A stretch of DNA of 18,798 nucleotides from Burkholderiales bacterium (GTDB lineage Bacteria; Pseudomonadota; Gammaproteobacteria; Burkholderiales; Burkholderiaceae_C). The notes under the pieces were generated by a model that was not told where the DNA came from, searched no databases, and saw only the letters and a list, made by a program, of their open reading frames with translations. The translations under genes were made by a program, and so were the position numbers. The stretch spans positions 1 through 18,798 of the forward strand of contig CANFYD010000012.1 of the NCBI GenBank assembly GCA_947450745.1, written 5' to 3'. Numbering within the stretch: position 1 is the first letter of the stretch; every line of letters starts with the position of its first letter. Positions 7,905-16,888 of the stretch are shown here, in pieces.

Positions 7905-9956
7905 ATGGCCTATCGCCTGGGTGTGGATGTAGGTGGCACGTTTACCGACCTGCTTTTGTTCAACGATACCGATGGTCGCTGCTGGCGGCACAAGACGCCA
8001 TCGACGCCGCACGACTCCTCCGAGGGCGTGATCGTCGGCGTGATCGCGATCTGCAAATTGGCCGGCATTGACGCCAGCCAGATCGATGTCTTTCTGCACG
8101 GCACCACGGTCGCCACCAATGCGGTGCTGGAGGGCAAGGGCGCTCGCGTCGGCCTGGTCGTGACCGAAGGCTATCGGCAGATGATGCAGATTGCGCGCTC
8201 GCTGGTACCGGGCGGCTTGGCGGCCTGGATCGTCTGGCCCAAGCCGGAACCGCTGGCCAAGCTGGAAGACACGGTCGAGATCAAGGGCCGCATGGACGCA
8301 CAGGGCCGCGAGCTGCGCCCGCTGAGCGATGACGACATCCGCGCCCAGCTGCTCAAGCTGAAGGACGCCGGTGTGCAGGCACTGACCGTCTCGCTGATGA
8401 ATGCCTATGTCGACGGTCGCCATGAGCAGCGGGTCGCCGAAATCGCCGCCGAGCTGATGCCCGAGGTGCCGGTGTCCTTGTCCCACATCGTGCTGCCGGA
8501 GATGCAGGAGTACGAGCGCACGCTGACCACGGTGGCCAATGCCGCAGTGCGGCCGATCGTCGGCAACTATGTGCGCAACTTGCGCGCGCAATTGCGCAAG
8601 CTGGGCATGCAGGGTCGCATCGCGCTGTTGCGCAGCGACGGCGGCCTGATGTCCTCCGAAGCCGCCGAAGAGCATCCGGTCGCCCTGCTGATGTCCGGCC
8701 CGGCCGGCGGTGTGACCGGTGCGCTGTGGGTGGCAAAACATGCCGGCCTGAGCAATATCCTGACCTTGGACGTCGGCGGCACCAGCACCGACGTGGCGCT
8801 GATCGAAAACGGCGAGCCGCGCCTGGTGCGCACCACCGACGTCGGCCACCTGACGGTGCGGGTGTCGGCCTTGGATGTCAAGACGGTCGGCGCCGGTGGC
8901 GGCTCGATTGCCAAGATTCCGGCGCTGACCAAGGCCTTGCGTGTCGGCCCCGAGTCGGCCGGTGCGGTGCCCGGCCCGGTCTGCTATGGCCGCGGCGGCA
9001 AGGTGGCCACGGTGACCGACGCCAACGTGGTGTTGGGTTACCTGCCCGAGAACCTGCTGGGCGGCGCCTTCAAGCTGGACCGCGTCGCCGCACGCGCCGC
9101 CGTGCAGGACATTGCCGACGCGATGGGCGTCAGCCTGTTCGAGGCGGCTCGCGGCATCATCGACATCGTCAACGAGAACATGTTCGGCGCGCTGCGCATG
9201 ATCTCGGTGCAGCAGGGCTATGACCCGCGCGACTTCGCCTTGATGGGCTTTGGCGGTGCCGGTCCGCTGCACGTCAACGCGGTGGCCAAGCTGATGGGCT
9301 CCTGGCCGGCGGTCTCACCGGTCTCGCCGGGCGTGCTGTGCGCTTTGGGCGACGCCACCACCCGCATGCGGGCCGAGACGGCGCGTTCGTTCTCGCGTCT
9401 GGTCTCCCGCAGCACCGATGCCGACGTGCTGGCGGTGCTGCAGACCATGCAGGCGCAGGTGCAGGAAGCCTTGGCGCGCGACGGCGTGACGGCCAGCGAC
9501 ATCGAGATCCGCTTCGAAGCCGATCTGCGCTACACCGGCCAAGCCTTCGAGGTGCCGATGCCGGTGCAGCTCAGCGACGTGCAGGCCGGCCGTGGCCTGG
9601 CCACGCTGGAAGCGGCCTTCCACGAAGCGCACAAGCGCCTGTTCACCTTCAGCATGGACACCGAAACGGAGCTGGTCAATCTGCGTGCCGTGGCGCTGGG
9701 CAAGGCCCCGGAGCTGCCGGCGCTGGAGCTGCCGCAAGGCGACGGCTCGCCGCTAGCCGCCAAGGTCCGCGATCACGAAATGTGGGTGGGCGGCGGCTTC
9801 AAGCCGGCGGTGATCTACGACCGGGCGCTGCTGCGCGCTGGCGACGTGATCCCGGGCCCCGCCATCGTCACCGAGATGGACTCGACCACCGTGATCCTGG
9901 CCGATTGCGCCGGGCGCGTGGACAAGTTCGGCAACATCCTGATCAACCCCGTCTGA
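7905..9956 (+). CDS. HyuA-like hydantoinase/oxoprolinase subunit A
   Basis: A 683-residue member of the hydantoinase A/oxoprolinase/acetone-carboxylase-beta family (ASKHA ATPase fold). The family uses ATP to activate its substrate, either for ring opening (N-methylhydantoin, 5-oxoproline) or for carboxylation of ketones (acetone, acetophenone). Visible motifs: first phosphate loop DVGGTFTD at 8-15, HGTTVATNAV from H65, SGPAGG at 264-269, and second phosphate loop DVGGTSTD at 289-296. The ATG at 7905 is chosen because the phosphate loop normally starts about eight residues in and GGAG lies about eight bases upstream; an in-frame upstream GTG (7869) and TTG (7845) lack these supports. It leads a tight operon: the hyuB-like partner starts 15 bp later. 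The substrate cannot be read from sequence. Confidence 0.9.
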   Translation: MAYRLGVDVGGTFTDLLLFNDTDGRCWRHKTPSTPHDSSEGVIVGVIAICKLAGIDASQIDVFLHGTTVATNAVLEGKGARVGLVVTEGYRQMMQIARSLVPGGLAAWIVWPKPEPLAKLEDTVEIKGRMDAQGRELRPLSDDDIRAQLLKLKDAGVQALTVSLMNAYVDGRHEQRVAEIAAELMPEVPVSLSHIVLPEMQEYERTLTTVANAAVRPIVGNYVRNLRAQLRKLGMQGRIALLRSDGGLMSSEAAEEHPVALLMSGPAGGVTGALWVAKHAGLSNILTLDVGGTSTDVALIENGEPRLVRTTDVGHLTVRVSALDVKTVGAGGGSIAKIPALTKALRVGPESAGAVPGPVCYGRGGKVATVTDANVVLGYLPENLLGGAFKLDRVAARAAVQDIADAMGVSLFEAARGIIDIVNENMFGALRMISVQQGYDPRDFALMGFGGAGPLHVNAVAKLMGSWPAVSPVSPGVLCALGDATTRMRAETARSFSRLVSRSTDADVLAVLQTMQAQVQEALARDGVTASDIEIRFEADLRYTGQAFEVPMPVQLSDVQAGRGLATLEAAFHEAHKRLFTFSMDTETELVNLRAVALGKAPELPALELPQGDGSPLAAKVRDHEMWVGGGFKPAVIYDRALLRAGDVIPGPAIVTEMDSTTVILADCAGRVDKFGNILINPV

Positions 9957-9971
9957 TTCCGGAGCAACGCT

Positions 9972-11870
9972 ATGCCCGCAACAATCATTGAAACCAATCT
10001 CACCCCGTTGGCCGCTGCCACGGTCGATCCGGTCACGCTCGACATCATCGAGAACGCCCTGCGCAACGCTCGGGTGGAGATGGACGCCACGCTGTTCCGC
10101 ACCGCCTTGTCGCCCGGCATCCGGGAGCAAGGGGACGCCTTTCCGCTGATCGCCGACCGGCAGGGCCGCATGGTCGTGGGCCAGTTCGGCTCCTTCCTCG
10201 GCGGCTTCCTGCGCCAGTACGACGGCACGATCGAGGAAGGCGATGTCATCCTCCTCAACGACCCCTACAGCTGCGAAGGCGCGATCAGCCACATCAACGA
10301 CCAATTGGTCATCGTGCCGATCTTCCGCCTGGGCCGCCTGATCGCCTGGTCGGCGATGTTCGGCCACATGACCGACGTGGGCGGCAAGGTGCCGGGCTCG
10401 CTGCCCACCGACGCCTCAAGCATCTACGAAGAAGGCTTCCGGCTGCCGCCGGTCAAGCTCTACCGCAAGGGTGAGTTGCAGGGCGACATCCTGAAAATCG
10501 CCTCCAATCAGTCACGCATGCCCGAGTGGTACAAGGCCGACCTGCATGCGCTGGTCGCTTCATGCCGGGTGGCGGCACGCCGCGTCGAAGAGATTTGCGC
10601 CCGCTTTGGCGACGCCGAATTCGACACCGCCGTGAATGAACTGCTGGCCCGCAACCACCGGGCGATGAAGCACCTGATCGGCACCGCCATCGGCGTGGCA
10701 CCGGTCAGCTTCGAGGACTACATCTGCGACGACGGCCGTGGCAATGGCCCGTTCAAGATCAAATGCACGATGTGGCGCGAGGGCGAGCGTGTCATCCTCG
10801 ACTTCGACGGCACCGACCCCCAGTCCAGCTCCTCGATCAACTTCTTGTTGAACGAGAACATGTTCAAGATGTTCTTCGGCATCTACATGATCATGGTGTT
10901 CGACCCACAGATTCTGTTCAACGACGGCTTCTACGACTTGGTCGATGTGCGCATCCCCGACGGCTCGCTGCTGAAGCCCAAGTTCCCGGCCGCCTTGAGC
11001 TGCCGCACCCACGCGCTGGGCCGCATCTTCGACGTGCTGGGCGCGCTCTTGGGCCAGAAGACGCCGGAGTTCCTGTGCGCGGCCGGCTTCTCGTCCAGCC
11101 CGCACCTGATGTTCTCGGGCAATCGCGAGACCGAGCCCGGCCAAGGTCAGGGCGATTGGTTCCAGCTGTTCCAGATCGGCTTCGGCGGCATTCCGGGCCG
11201 CCCGTTCGGCGACGGTGCCGACGGCCATTCGCTGTGGCCGGGCTTCACCAATGTGCCTAACGAGTTCCTGGAGCGCTACTTCCCGATGGTGATCGAGCGC
11301 TACGAAACGGTCGCCGACTCGGGCGGTGCCGGTCAGTTCCGCGGCGGCAACGGCATTCTGATGACCTACCGCTTCACCGAGGCCGGCAGCATCTCCATCC
11401 ACGATGACCGCTGGTTCATTCCGCCTTGGGGCGTCAACGGCGGCCACCCGGCCGAGCGCAGCTGGAAAAAGCTCGAGCGTGCCGACGGCAGCCAGCTTTC
11501 CCTGCCGGCCAAATGCGACCAGATCGAGGTGAAGCCGGGCGACCAGCTGCACTTCGTCACCTGGGGTGCCGGCGGCTGGGGCGACCCGCTGCTGCGCGAC
11601 GCCGAACTGGTGGCGCTGGAGGTCCGGCGCGGCCTGGTCAGCGCGACCGGTGCGCGCGACTACGGCGTCTGCATCGCGGCCGACGGCACGGTCGATGCAG
11701 CCGCCACCGCAGCGCTGCGTGAAACCCTGCGCAGCAGCCGCGCCCCACTAGGCCTGTTTGACCGCGGCCCCGACATCGCCACTCTGCGCGAGCACTGTCT
11801 GGCAGAAACCGGCTTGCCGGCGCCTCGCCAGCCGGTCTGGCCCGGCCGCATCAGCGCGACAGCCGCATGA
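9972..11870 (+). CDS. HyuB-like hydantoinase/oxoprolinase subunit B
   Basis: A 632-residue hydantoinase B family protein, the obligate partner of the upstream HyuA-like ATPase. The N-terminus has the family start (DPVTLDIIENALRNA), and NDPY lies at 96-99. The usual GGTHLPD that follows is replaced by a divergent stretch ending in SHIND, keeping His107 and Asp110. The C-terminal family motifs are GAGQFRGGNG and GAGGWGDPLLRD. GGAG lies eight bases before the ATG. The stop overlaps the start of the molybdoenzyme gene (ATGA), so the two are probably translated together. At 632 residues it is longer than common HyuB proteins (500-600). The central hydrophobic stretch around residues 290-325 (MFKMFFGIYMIMVF) looks distinctive for a subgroup. 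Whether it acts as hydantoinase, oxoprolinase or ketone carboxylase is open. Confidence 0.88.
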   Translation: MPATIIETNLTPLAAATVDPVTLDIIENALRNARVEMDATLFRTALSPGIREQGDAFPLIADRQGRMVVGQFGSFLGGFLRQYDGTIEEGDVILLNDPYSCEGAISHINDQLVIVPIFRLGRLIAWSAMFGHMTDVGGKVPGSLPTDASSIYEEGFRLPPVKLYRKGELQGDILKIASNQSRMPEWYKADLHALVASCRVAARRVEEICARFGDAEFDTAVNELLARNHRAMKHLIGTAIGVAPVSFEDYICDDGRGNGPFKIKCTMWREGERVILDFDGTDPQSSSSINFLLNENMFKMFFGIYMIMVFDPQILFNDGFYDLVDVRIPDGSLLKPKFPAALSCRTHALGRIFDVLGALLGQKTPEFLCAAGFSSSPHLMFSGNRETEPGQGQGDWFQLFQIGFGGIPGRPFGDGADGHSLWPGFTNVPNEFLERYFPMVIERYETVADSGGAGQFRGGNGILMTYRFTEAGSISIHDDRWFIPPWGVNGGHPAERSWKKLERADGSQLSLPAKCDQIEVKPGDQLHFVTWGAGGWGDPLLRDAELVALEVRRGLVSATGARDYGVCIAADGTVDAAATAALRETLRSSRAPLGLFDRGPDIATLREHCLAETGLPAPRQPVWPGRISATAA

Positions 11871-14065
11871 GCGCCGACCGCAGCCCTGAGGCCCACCCGG
11901 ACTCGGCGCTGCGGACCACGCGCCGCCAGTTCTTTGCGCTGGCCGGCGCCGGCTTGGTGTTGGGCCTGCCGGCCACCCTCGTGGCTGGTCCGGCGGGCGC
12001 AGCGAGCACGGCAGCCGGGACGGGCCCAAGCGGCCTGATCCAGCCATTCGTTCGCATCGCGCCGGATGGCGCGATCACCGTTCTCATCAAGCATCTGGAG
12101 ATGGGCCAGGGCATTGCCACCGGCCTGGCCACCATCCTGGCCGAGGAGCTGGACGCCGACTGGGCCCGCGTGCGCACCGAAGAAGCGCCGTTCGACCCCA
12201 CGCTCTACAAGCACACCGTGTTCGGCATGCAGACCACCGGCGGCTCGACCTCGGTGACCAACAGCTGGCAGCAGTTGCGCGAAGCCGGTGCCGTGGCCCG
12301 CGCGATGCTGCTGCAAGCCGCCGCGCAACGCTGGGCCGTGCCGGCCGCAGAGCTGAGTGCCCACCGCGGCCGTGTGCTGCACGGCGCAACGGGCCGCCAG
12401 CTCGATTACGGCGCGCTGGCCGAGGCCGCCGCCCGGCTGCCCGTGCCGTCCGGCGTGCCGCTCAAATTAAAGGCCGCCTACACCCTGATCGGCCGCGAAC
12501 GCCGCCGACTGGGAACCGAGCAGATCGTGCGGGGCGAAACCCGCTACGGCATCGACATCCACCGGCCCGGCCTGCTGATCGCCGTGATCCAGCGCCCACC
12601 GCGCTTTGGAGCCACGGTGCGCAGCGTCGATGCAGGCGCTGCCCTGGCCCTGCCCGGCGTGCAGGCCGTGCACCGCGTGCCGCAGGGTGTGGCGGTGGTG
12701 GCCGACAGCACCTGGGTGGCGCTGAATGCGCGCCGCCTGCTGAAGATCGATTGGGACGACAGCCAGGCCGAAACGCGCTCGACAGCCGAACTGAAGGCCG
12801 AGTTCAAACGCTTGGCCGCACTGGGCGAACCGGGCATTGATGACCTGGTGCGGGGCGACGTGAGCAGCGCCTTGGCCAGCGCCAGCCAGGTGCTGACAGC
12901 CGACTTCGAACTGCCCTATCTGGCCCACCAGCCGATGGAGCCGCTGGCCGCCGTGGGCGAGCTGCGCGACGGCCACTGCGAGATCTGGGCCGGCTGCCAG
13001 AACCCCAGCGCCGACCACCGCGCCGCCACGCGCATCCTGGGGCTGGCAGCAGACAAGCTGCGCCTGCACCTGCTGCCGTCCGGCGGCAGCTTTGGCCGCC
13101 GCGCCACCTTCAGTGCCGACTGGATCAGCGAGCTGGCCGAGGTGCTGCTGGCCCAACAGGCCAAGGGCGACGCGCGGCCGGTCAAGCTGCTGTGGTCGCG
13201 CGAGGACGACATCACCGGCGGCTTCTACCGCCCGATGAATCTGCACCGGCTGCGCGCCGGCCTGGACGCACAGGGCCGGCTGCTGGCCGTCGAACAGACC
13301 ATCGTCGCGCAGTCCTTCTCACGCGGCCGGCCACGCCCGGGCGTGGCGATGAAGCGCGACCCCTTCATCACCGAGGGCCACTTGGCCGACCGCTATGACG
13401 TGCCGCATGCGCGCACGCGCTGGGTCAACCCCGACGTCGGCGTGCCGGTGCACACCTATCGCGCGCTGGGCCACAACCACACCACCTTCAGCAAGGAAGT
13501 GATGATGGATGAGCTGGCGCGCGCGGCCGGGCAGGACGAGCTGGCCTTTCGCCTGGCCCATCTGGGCAGCCACCCGCGCCAGGCCGCAGCGCTGCGGCTG
13601 GCCGCCGAACAGGCGGGCTGGGGTCGCCCGCTGCCGCCCGGTCGTGCCTTGGGCCTGGCGGTGCAGGAGGCTTACTCCACCGTGGTGGCCCAGGTGGCGC
13701 AGGTGCGCATCGACACAGGCACGGTGGTGGTGGAGCGCGTCGTCTGCGTGGTCGATTGCGGCCTGGTCATCAACCCCGGCATGCTGCGCGCGCAAATGGA
13801 AGGCGGCATCGCTTTTGGCCTGACGGCGGTGCTGCACAACGAAATCACGCTGGACGGCGGGCGCGTGCAGCAGAGCAATTTCCACGATGCCCCGGTGCTG
13901 CGCATCCACGAAATGCCCACGGTCGAGGTGCACAGCATCGCGAGCGACGCCGCCCCCACCGGCATCGGCGAACCCGGCAGCGTGCCGATCATCGCGGCGG
14001 TCGCCAACGCCGTGGCGCGCCTGACCGGCCGACCGGTGCGTTCACTGCCGATCAAGCTGGCCTGA
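11867..14065 (+). CDS. Tat-exported molybdopterin-binding subunit, isoquinoline 1-oxidoreductase beta type
   Basis: A 732-residue xanthine-dehydrogenase-family large subunit resembling IorB. These enzymes hydroxylate N-heterocycles or oxidise aldehydes using a molybdenum cofactor. The N-terminus carries a twin-arginine signal (TTRRQFF, R19/R20) followed by a hydrophobic stretch and a GPAGAAS cleavage-like region, so export as a folded protein across the inner membrane is expected. EMGQG at 78-82 and SGGSFGRR near 405-412 are cofactor-contact motifs of the family. The catalytic Glu is E702 in GIGEPGS. IorB enzymes normally pair with a small [2Fe-2S] subunit, but none is encoded next to this gene. 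It overlaps the hyuB-like gene by four bases. The natural substrate is unknown; aldehyde dehydrogenase function is an alternative. Confidence 0.88.
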   Translation: MSADRSPEAHPDSALRTTRRQFFALAGAGLVLGLPATLVAGPAGAASTAAGTGPSGLIQPFVRIAPDGAITVLIKHLEMGQGIATGLATILAEELDADWARVRTEEAPFDPTLYKHTVFGMQTTGGSTSVTNSWQQLREAGAVARAMLLQAAAQRWAVPAAELSAHRGRVLHGATGRQLDYGALAEAAARLPVPSGVPLKLKAAYTLIGRERRRLGTEQIVRGETRYGIDIHRPGLLIAVIQRPPRFGATVRSVDAGAALALPGVQAVHRVPQGVAVVADSTWVALNARRLLKIDWDDSQAETRSTAELKAEFKRLAALGEPGIDDLVRGDVSSALASASQVLTADFELPYLAHQPMEPLAAVGELRDGHCEIWAGCQNPSADHRAATRILGLAADKLRLHLLPSGGSFGRRATFSADWISELAEVLLAQQAKGDARPVKLLWSREDDITGGFYRPMNLHRLRAGLDAQGRLLAVEQTIVAQSFSRGRPRPGVAMKRDPFITEGHLADRYDVPHARTRWVNPDVGVPVHTYRALGHNHTTFSKEVMMDELARAAGQDELAFRLAHLGSHPRQAAALRLAAEQAGWGRPLPPGRALGLAVQEAYSTVVAQVAQVRIDTGTVVVERVVCVVDCGLVINPGMLRAQMEGGIAFGLTAVLHNEITLDGGRVQQSNFHDAPVLRIHEMPTVEVHSIASDAAPTGIGEPGSVPIIAAVANAVARLTGRPVRSLPIKLA

Positions 14066-14198
14066 CCCCGCGACCGAGCCCCGCCACAAGCCCTCCCGCG
14101 CCTTGCCTATTCAAGGTGCGAACGCAAACACAGCGGCAGATGCGCTGCCAGCGCGCTCTGCAGAGAATGACATCAGCCCCACGAACAGGACACTCCAA

Positions 14199-15224
14199 AT
14201 GACGATCAAGGCCTATGAAATCGGCAACCAGCAAGGCTTGGCCAGCTTGCGTGCGGTGCAGCGCCCCGCCCTCCAGCCAGCAGCCGGCCAAGCGCTGCTG
14301 CGCGTGCGCGCCACTTGCCTGAACCACCGTGACTTGTTGGTGATTGCGGGCAGCTACGGCCCGCGCCGGCCCGAGAGCCGCATCCCACTGTCCGACGGTG
14401 TCGGCGAAGTGATCGCGCTGGGCGAGGGCTGTTCCGGCGTCGCCGTCGGTGACCGCGTCATCAGCGGCCATTTCGTCAATTGGCTGGACGGTGCCTTCAG
14501 TCCGTCCGTCTTCGCTGCCGATCTGGGCATTTCGACCGACGGTTGGCTGGCCGAACACATCGTGGTGCCGGCCGCCGCGCTGGTGAAGCTGCCCGACACG
14601 CTGTCGGACGAGCAAGCCGCACCGCTGTGCGCAGCCGGCGTGACCGCCTGGAATGCGCTGGTCGAGGTGGGTCACATCCGGGCCGGCGAGTTGGTGCTGA
14701 CGCTGGGCACCGGCGGCGTGTCGATCTTTGCGCTGCAGTTGGCCAAGATGCATGGTGCCCGTGTGGCCATCACGTCGTCCAGCGACGAGAAGCTGGCCAT
14801 CGCACGCCAGCTCGGCGCGGACATCACGATCAACTACAAGACCCACCCCGATTGGGCCGCCGAACTGCTGCGCGCCACCGGTGGCCAGGGTGCCGACCTG
14901 GTGGTGGAAACCGGTGGCCAAGCCACGCTCAGCGCCTCGATCACTGCGGCCGCACCGAACGCCCGCATCAGCCTGATCGGCGCGCTGGCCGGCGCCGCGA
15001 CGAGCGGCCTGCCGAACTTCTCGACCATCCTGGGCAAGAACCTGACGTTGACCGGCATCACGGCGGGCAGCCGCAGCATGCTGCAGCGGCTGGTGCGCGC
15101 GGCGGCAGCCAACAACCTGACACCGGTGATCAACAAGCAGTTCGACTTCGACGCGGCAGCCGATGCCTACGCCTATCTGCACTCGGCCGACCACCTTGGC
15201 AAGGTCATGATCCGCGGCGCCTGA
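14199..15224 (+). CDS. Zinc-independent MDR-family NAD(P)H oxidoreductase (quinone-oxidoreductase-like)
   Basis: A 341-residue medium-chain dehydrogenase/reductase. The N-terminal GroES-like domain (about 1-130) contains NHRD around residue 45 in place of a catalytic zinc cysteine, and the structural-zinc four-cysteine lobe is absent. The Rossmann domain has GTGGVS at 170-175 and ends with DHLGKVMIR, typical of quinone oxidoreductase/enoyl reductase types. These enzymes usually use NADPH to reduce quinones or alpha,beta-unsaturated carbonyls. The ATG at 14199 is preferred to upstream in-frame starts because AGGA lies about ten bases before it and the protein then begins at the family's first strand. 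It follows the molybdoenzyme gene by 133 bp, so it could be in the same transcript or have its own promoter. Confidence 0.88.
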   Translation: MTIKAYEIGNQQGLASLRAVQRPALQPAAGQALLRVRATCLNHRDLLVIAGSYGPRRPESRIPLSDGVGEVIALGEGCSGVAVGDRVISGHFVNWLDGAFSPSVFAADLGISTDGWLAEHIVVPAAALVKLPDTLSDEQAAPLCAAGVTAWNALVEVGHIRAGELVLTLGTGGVSIFALQLAKMHGARVAITSSSDEKLAIARQLGADITINYKTHPDWAAELLRATGGQGADLVVETGGQATLSASITAAAPNARISLIGALAGAATSGLPNFSTILGKNLTLTGITAGSRSMLQRLVRAAAANNLTPVINKQFDFDAAADAYAYLHSADHLGKVMIRGA

Positions 15225-15381
15225 ACACAGGTCGACGCGCCTCATTCGCAGGCTGAACAAGCCGGTTAGCCGGTCTGCGCAGTGGCGAAAGAGCGCAGAT
15301 CATTGAAGCTGAAGGCGTCGCTTCGGTCGCATAAAACGCAACTTCCGGTGCCGCAACAGACGGCTTAGGCAAGAGGAAAAC

Positions 15382-15573
15382 ATGGACAGTGGTGCGGGAA
15401 TCTTCGGCGGTCTGGCCGGCGTGGGCGATCTGCTCAGCCGCAATGCGCGGGTCTCCGGCAACAAGCTGGGCCTCGTCTTCGAGGACCAGCGACTGAGCTG
15501 GGCCGAGGTGAACGCGCGCTGCTGCCGCTTCGCCAACGCGCTGCGCGGGCTCGGCGTGAAGCGCAGTGGTTGA
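15382..15573 (+). pseudogene. N-terminal remnant of an AMP-dependent acyl-CoA ligase
   Basis: A 63-codon frame with a good ribosome site (AGAGGA about seven bases before the ATG). It encodes the start of an ANL-type acyl-CoA ligase: a helix with DLLSRNAR, then GLVFEDQRLSWAEVNAR and FANALRGLGVKR. In intact ligases this first block is followed by Gly-Asp and nearly 450 more residues including the P-loop and hinge. Here it stops two codons after VKR, with no ligase sequence downstream. The reading continues in another frame into an unrelated tail. An internal deletion is the simplest explanation. An intact ligase here would have activated a carboxylic-acid product of the pathway. Confidence 0.75.
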
Positions 15574-15809
15574 AAGACGAAGTCGCCGTGCAGCAAGTGC
15601 GTTACGAGGGCATCGTCAAGGCCATGGAAGAGATGTCGCCGCAGCGCGAGATCTGGTACGGCGAGTTCTTGCAACGTATCCAGGAGCGCGGCTACAACAC
15701 CGATGGCGACCAGCGCATGCCAATCAAGCTGGCCGATATCCCGCTGCGCCCCGATCGCCCCCACAAGCGCAAAGAACGCAACAACGGCTATCGACAAGCT
15801 GCGCGCTGA
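15556..15809 (+). pseudogene. C-terminal remnant of an unrecognised gene fused to the ligase fragment
   Basis: A frame open to the stop at 15807-15809, encoding about 80 residues of well-behaved protein sequence (QWLKDEVAVQQVRYEG, EEMSPQREIWYGEFLQRI, and a basic end with HKRKERNNGYR). No ATG with a ribosome site starts it: the only upstream start is a TTG at 15570 with no Shine-Dalgarno, and internal ATGs lack one too. The frame differs from the ligase fragment's frame and changes to plausible protein just where the ligase stops. I read this as the tail of a second gene brought next to the ligase start by deletion. A genuine small gene using TTG is less likely. The family was not recognised. 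Confidence 0.55.
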
Positions 15810-15850
15810 GCGCTGAGCGCTGCTTGTAAATCAAACGGAGAACCAAACCT

Positions 15851-16849
15851 ATGGCACGCCCACATATCGAACCGTTCTGCGACCGCGATGCTCCCTTCAA
15901 GAAAATGAAGATGAAGGGCTTCGGCAGCGGCATGCATTACAAGATGCTGAGCATTGACACCGACACCGGTACCTGCTCGATGACGGTGCAGCTCGACAGC
16001 GGCTACCAGCAGGACCCTGGCTTCAGTGGGTCCGAGCTGGAGTTGCTGGTCGTTGAAGGCGAGCTGCAACTCTGCAACAAGACCGTGGGCAAAGGACATT
16101 ACGTGTTCTTTCCTGCAGGCTTCGCGCAGCCCGCCCTGTCCAGCCCCAAGGGCTGCCAGCTGCTGATGATGGACAACACCGGCGAGCCCAGCCTGGTCGA
16201 GTCCGACACCCACCACCCGCTGTGCCGTGTCGACCGCTTTCACCGGACGGACTCCTACAACGACATCCCCTGGGCCATGGGCGCCATCGTCAAGCCGGCG
16301 ACTGCCACCGGTTGCATGATCAAGCTGCTGAACTTCGGTGACCGCGCCCATGCACTGACCTTCCTGTATTGCATGACGCCGCATTTCTGGCAGGACAACA
16401 TCTCCTATCACGACTGCGCCGAGGAGTCCTATCACCTGTGGGGCGACTCCTGGATGATGCAGTTCGGCACCGTGCCGACCGGCGGCTATTTCTGGCGTCC
16501 GGCCTATATCAACCATGAGGCCTTCGCCAGCGAAAAGGGTTGCATCGCCCTGGGTCGCGTCGACTCCAAGTTGTTCAACCACTTCCACTACAACCCGTGG
16601 AGCACGGTCGACGAGAACCAGGCTCGCGCCGTCTCCCGCTTTGCCGCGCGCGACCCGCAGCTCTACCAGTGGATGGTCAGCAACAGCCACAAGCACCCGC
16701 ACGGCCCCGAAGACTTCGAGCTGACGATGCCGCGTGTGGGCGGTGCTCACCAGGTCGCCGAACCCGATCCGCACCAGGCCTTCAACCATCGCCACGGTGG
16801 CACTGAGCACCAGCATGGCGACGGCCATAGCCGCGGCCACGATCATTGA
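15851..16849 (+). CDS. Bicupin protein with histidine-rich C-terminal tail
   Basis: A 332-residue cytoplasmic protein with two cupin-like beta-barrel segments. The first (about 30-115) has the GELQL and GHYVFFPAG turns. The second (about 160-250) carries likely metal ligands in SYHDCAEESYHLWGD (H187, E191, E192, H195), with H222 and H244/H246 downstream. It resembles DUF4437/ChrR-type cupins, but this was not confirmed. The last 53 residues hold 12 histidines with Gly, Asp and Glu, a probable metal-binding tail. GGAG lies about ten bases before the ATG. The protein could be a metal-dependent dioxygenase, isomerase or lyase of the pathway, or a metal chaperone; sequence alone does not decide. 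The membrane-protein gene starts 39 bp after the stop, suggesting co-transcription. Confidence 0.75.
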   Translation: MARPHIEPFCDRDAPFKKMKMKGFGSGMHYKMLSIDTDTGTCSMTVQLDSGYQQDPGFSGSELELLVVEGELQLCNKTVGKGHYVFFPAGFAQPALSSPKGCQLLMMDNTGEPSLVESDTHHPLCRVDRFHRTDSYNDIPWAMGAIVKPATATGCMIKLLNFGDRAHALTFLYCMTPHFWQDNISYHDCAEESYHLWGDSWMMQFGTVPTGGYFWRPAYINHEAFASEKGCIALGRVDSKLFNHFHYNPWSTVDENQARAVSRFAARDPQLYQWMVSNSHKHPHGPEDFELTMPRVGGAHQVAEPDPHQAFNHRHGGTEHQHGDGHSRGHDH

Positions 16850-16888
16850 AATCAAGCCCACATTGCTACTAAAAAAGGAAGAAGAGAA

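Noticed and set aside
7902..9272. Long minus-strand frame opposite the hyuA-like gene
   Set aside because: Antisense shadow; the plus-strand product carries both phosphate loops of its family.
14052..15260. 402-codon minus-strand frame opposite the MDR gene
   Set aside because: Antisense shadow of a complete dehydrogenase with a clear Rossmann motif.
15276..15572. A 9-bp direct repeat GCGCAGTGG upstream of and inside the ligase scar
   Set aside because: Too short to argue for recombination; one copy lies in non-coding DNA and the gene head between them is retained.
15804..15826. Short GCGCTGA repeat just before the cupin gene
   Set aside because: About three units only, expected by chance in this base composition; no function can be argued.
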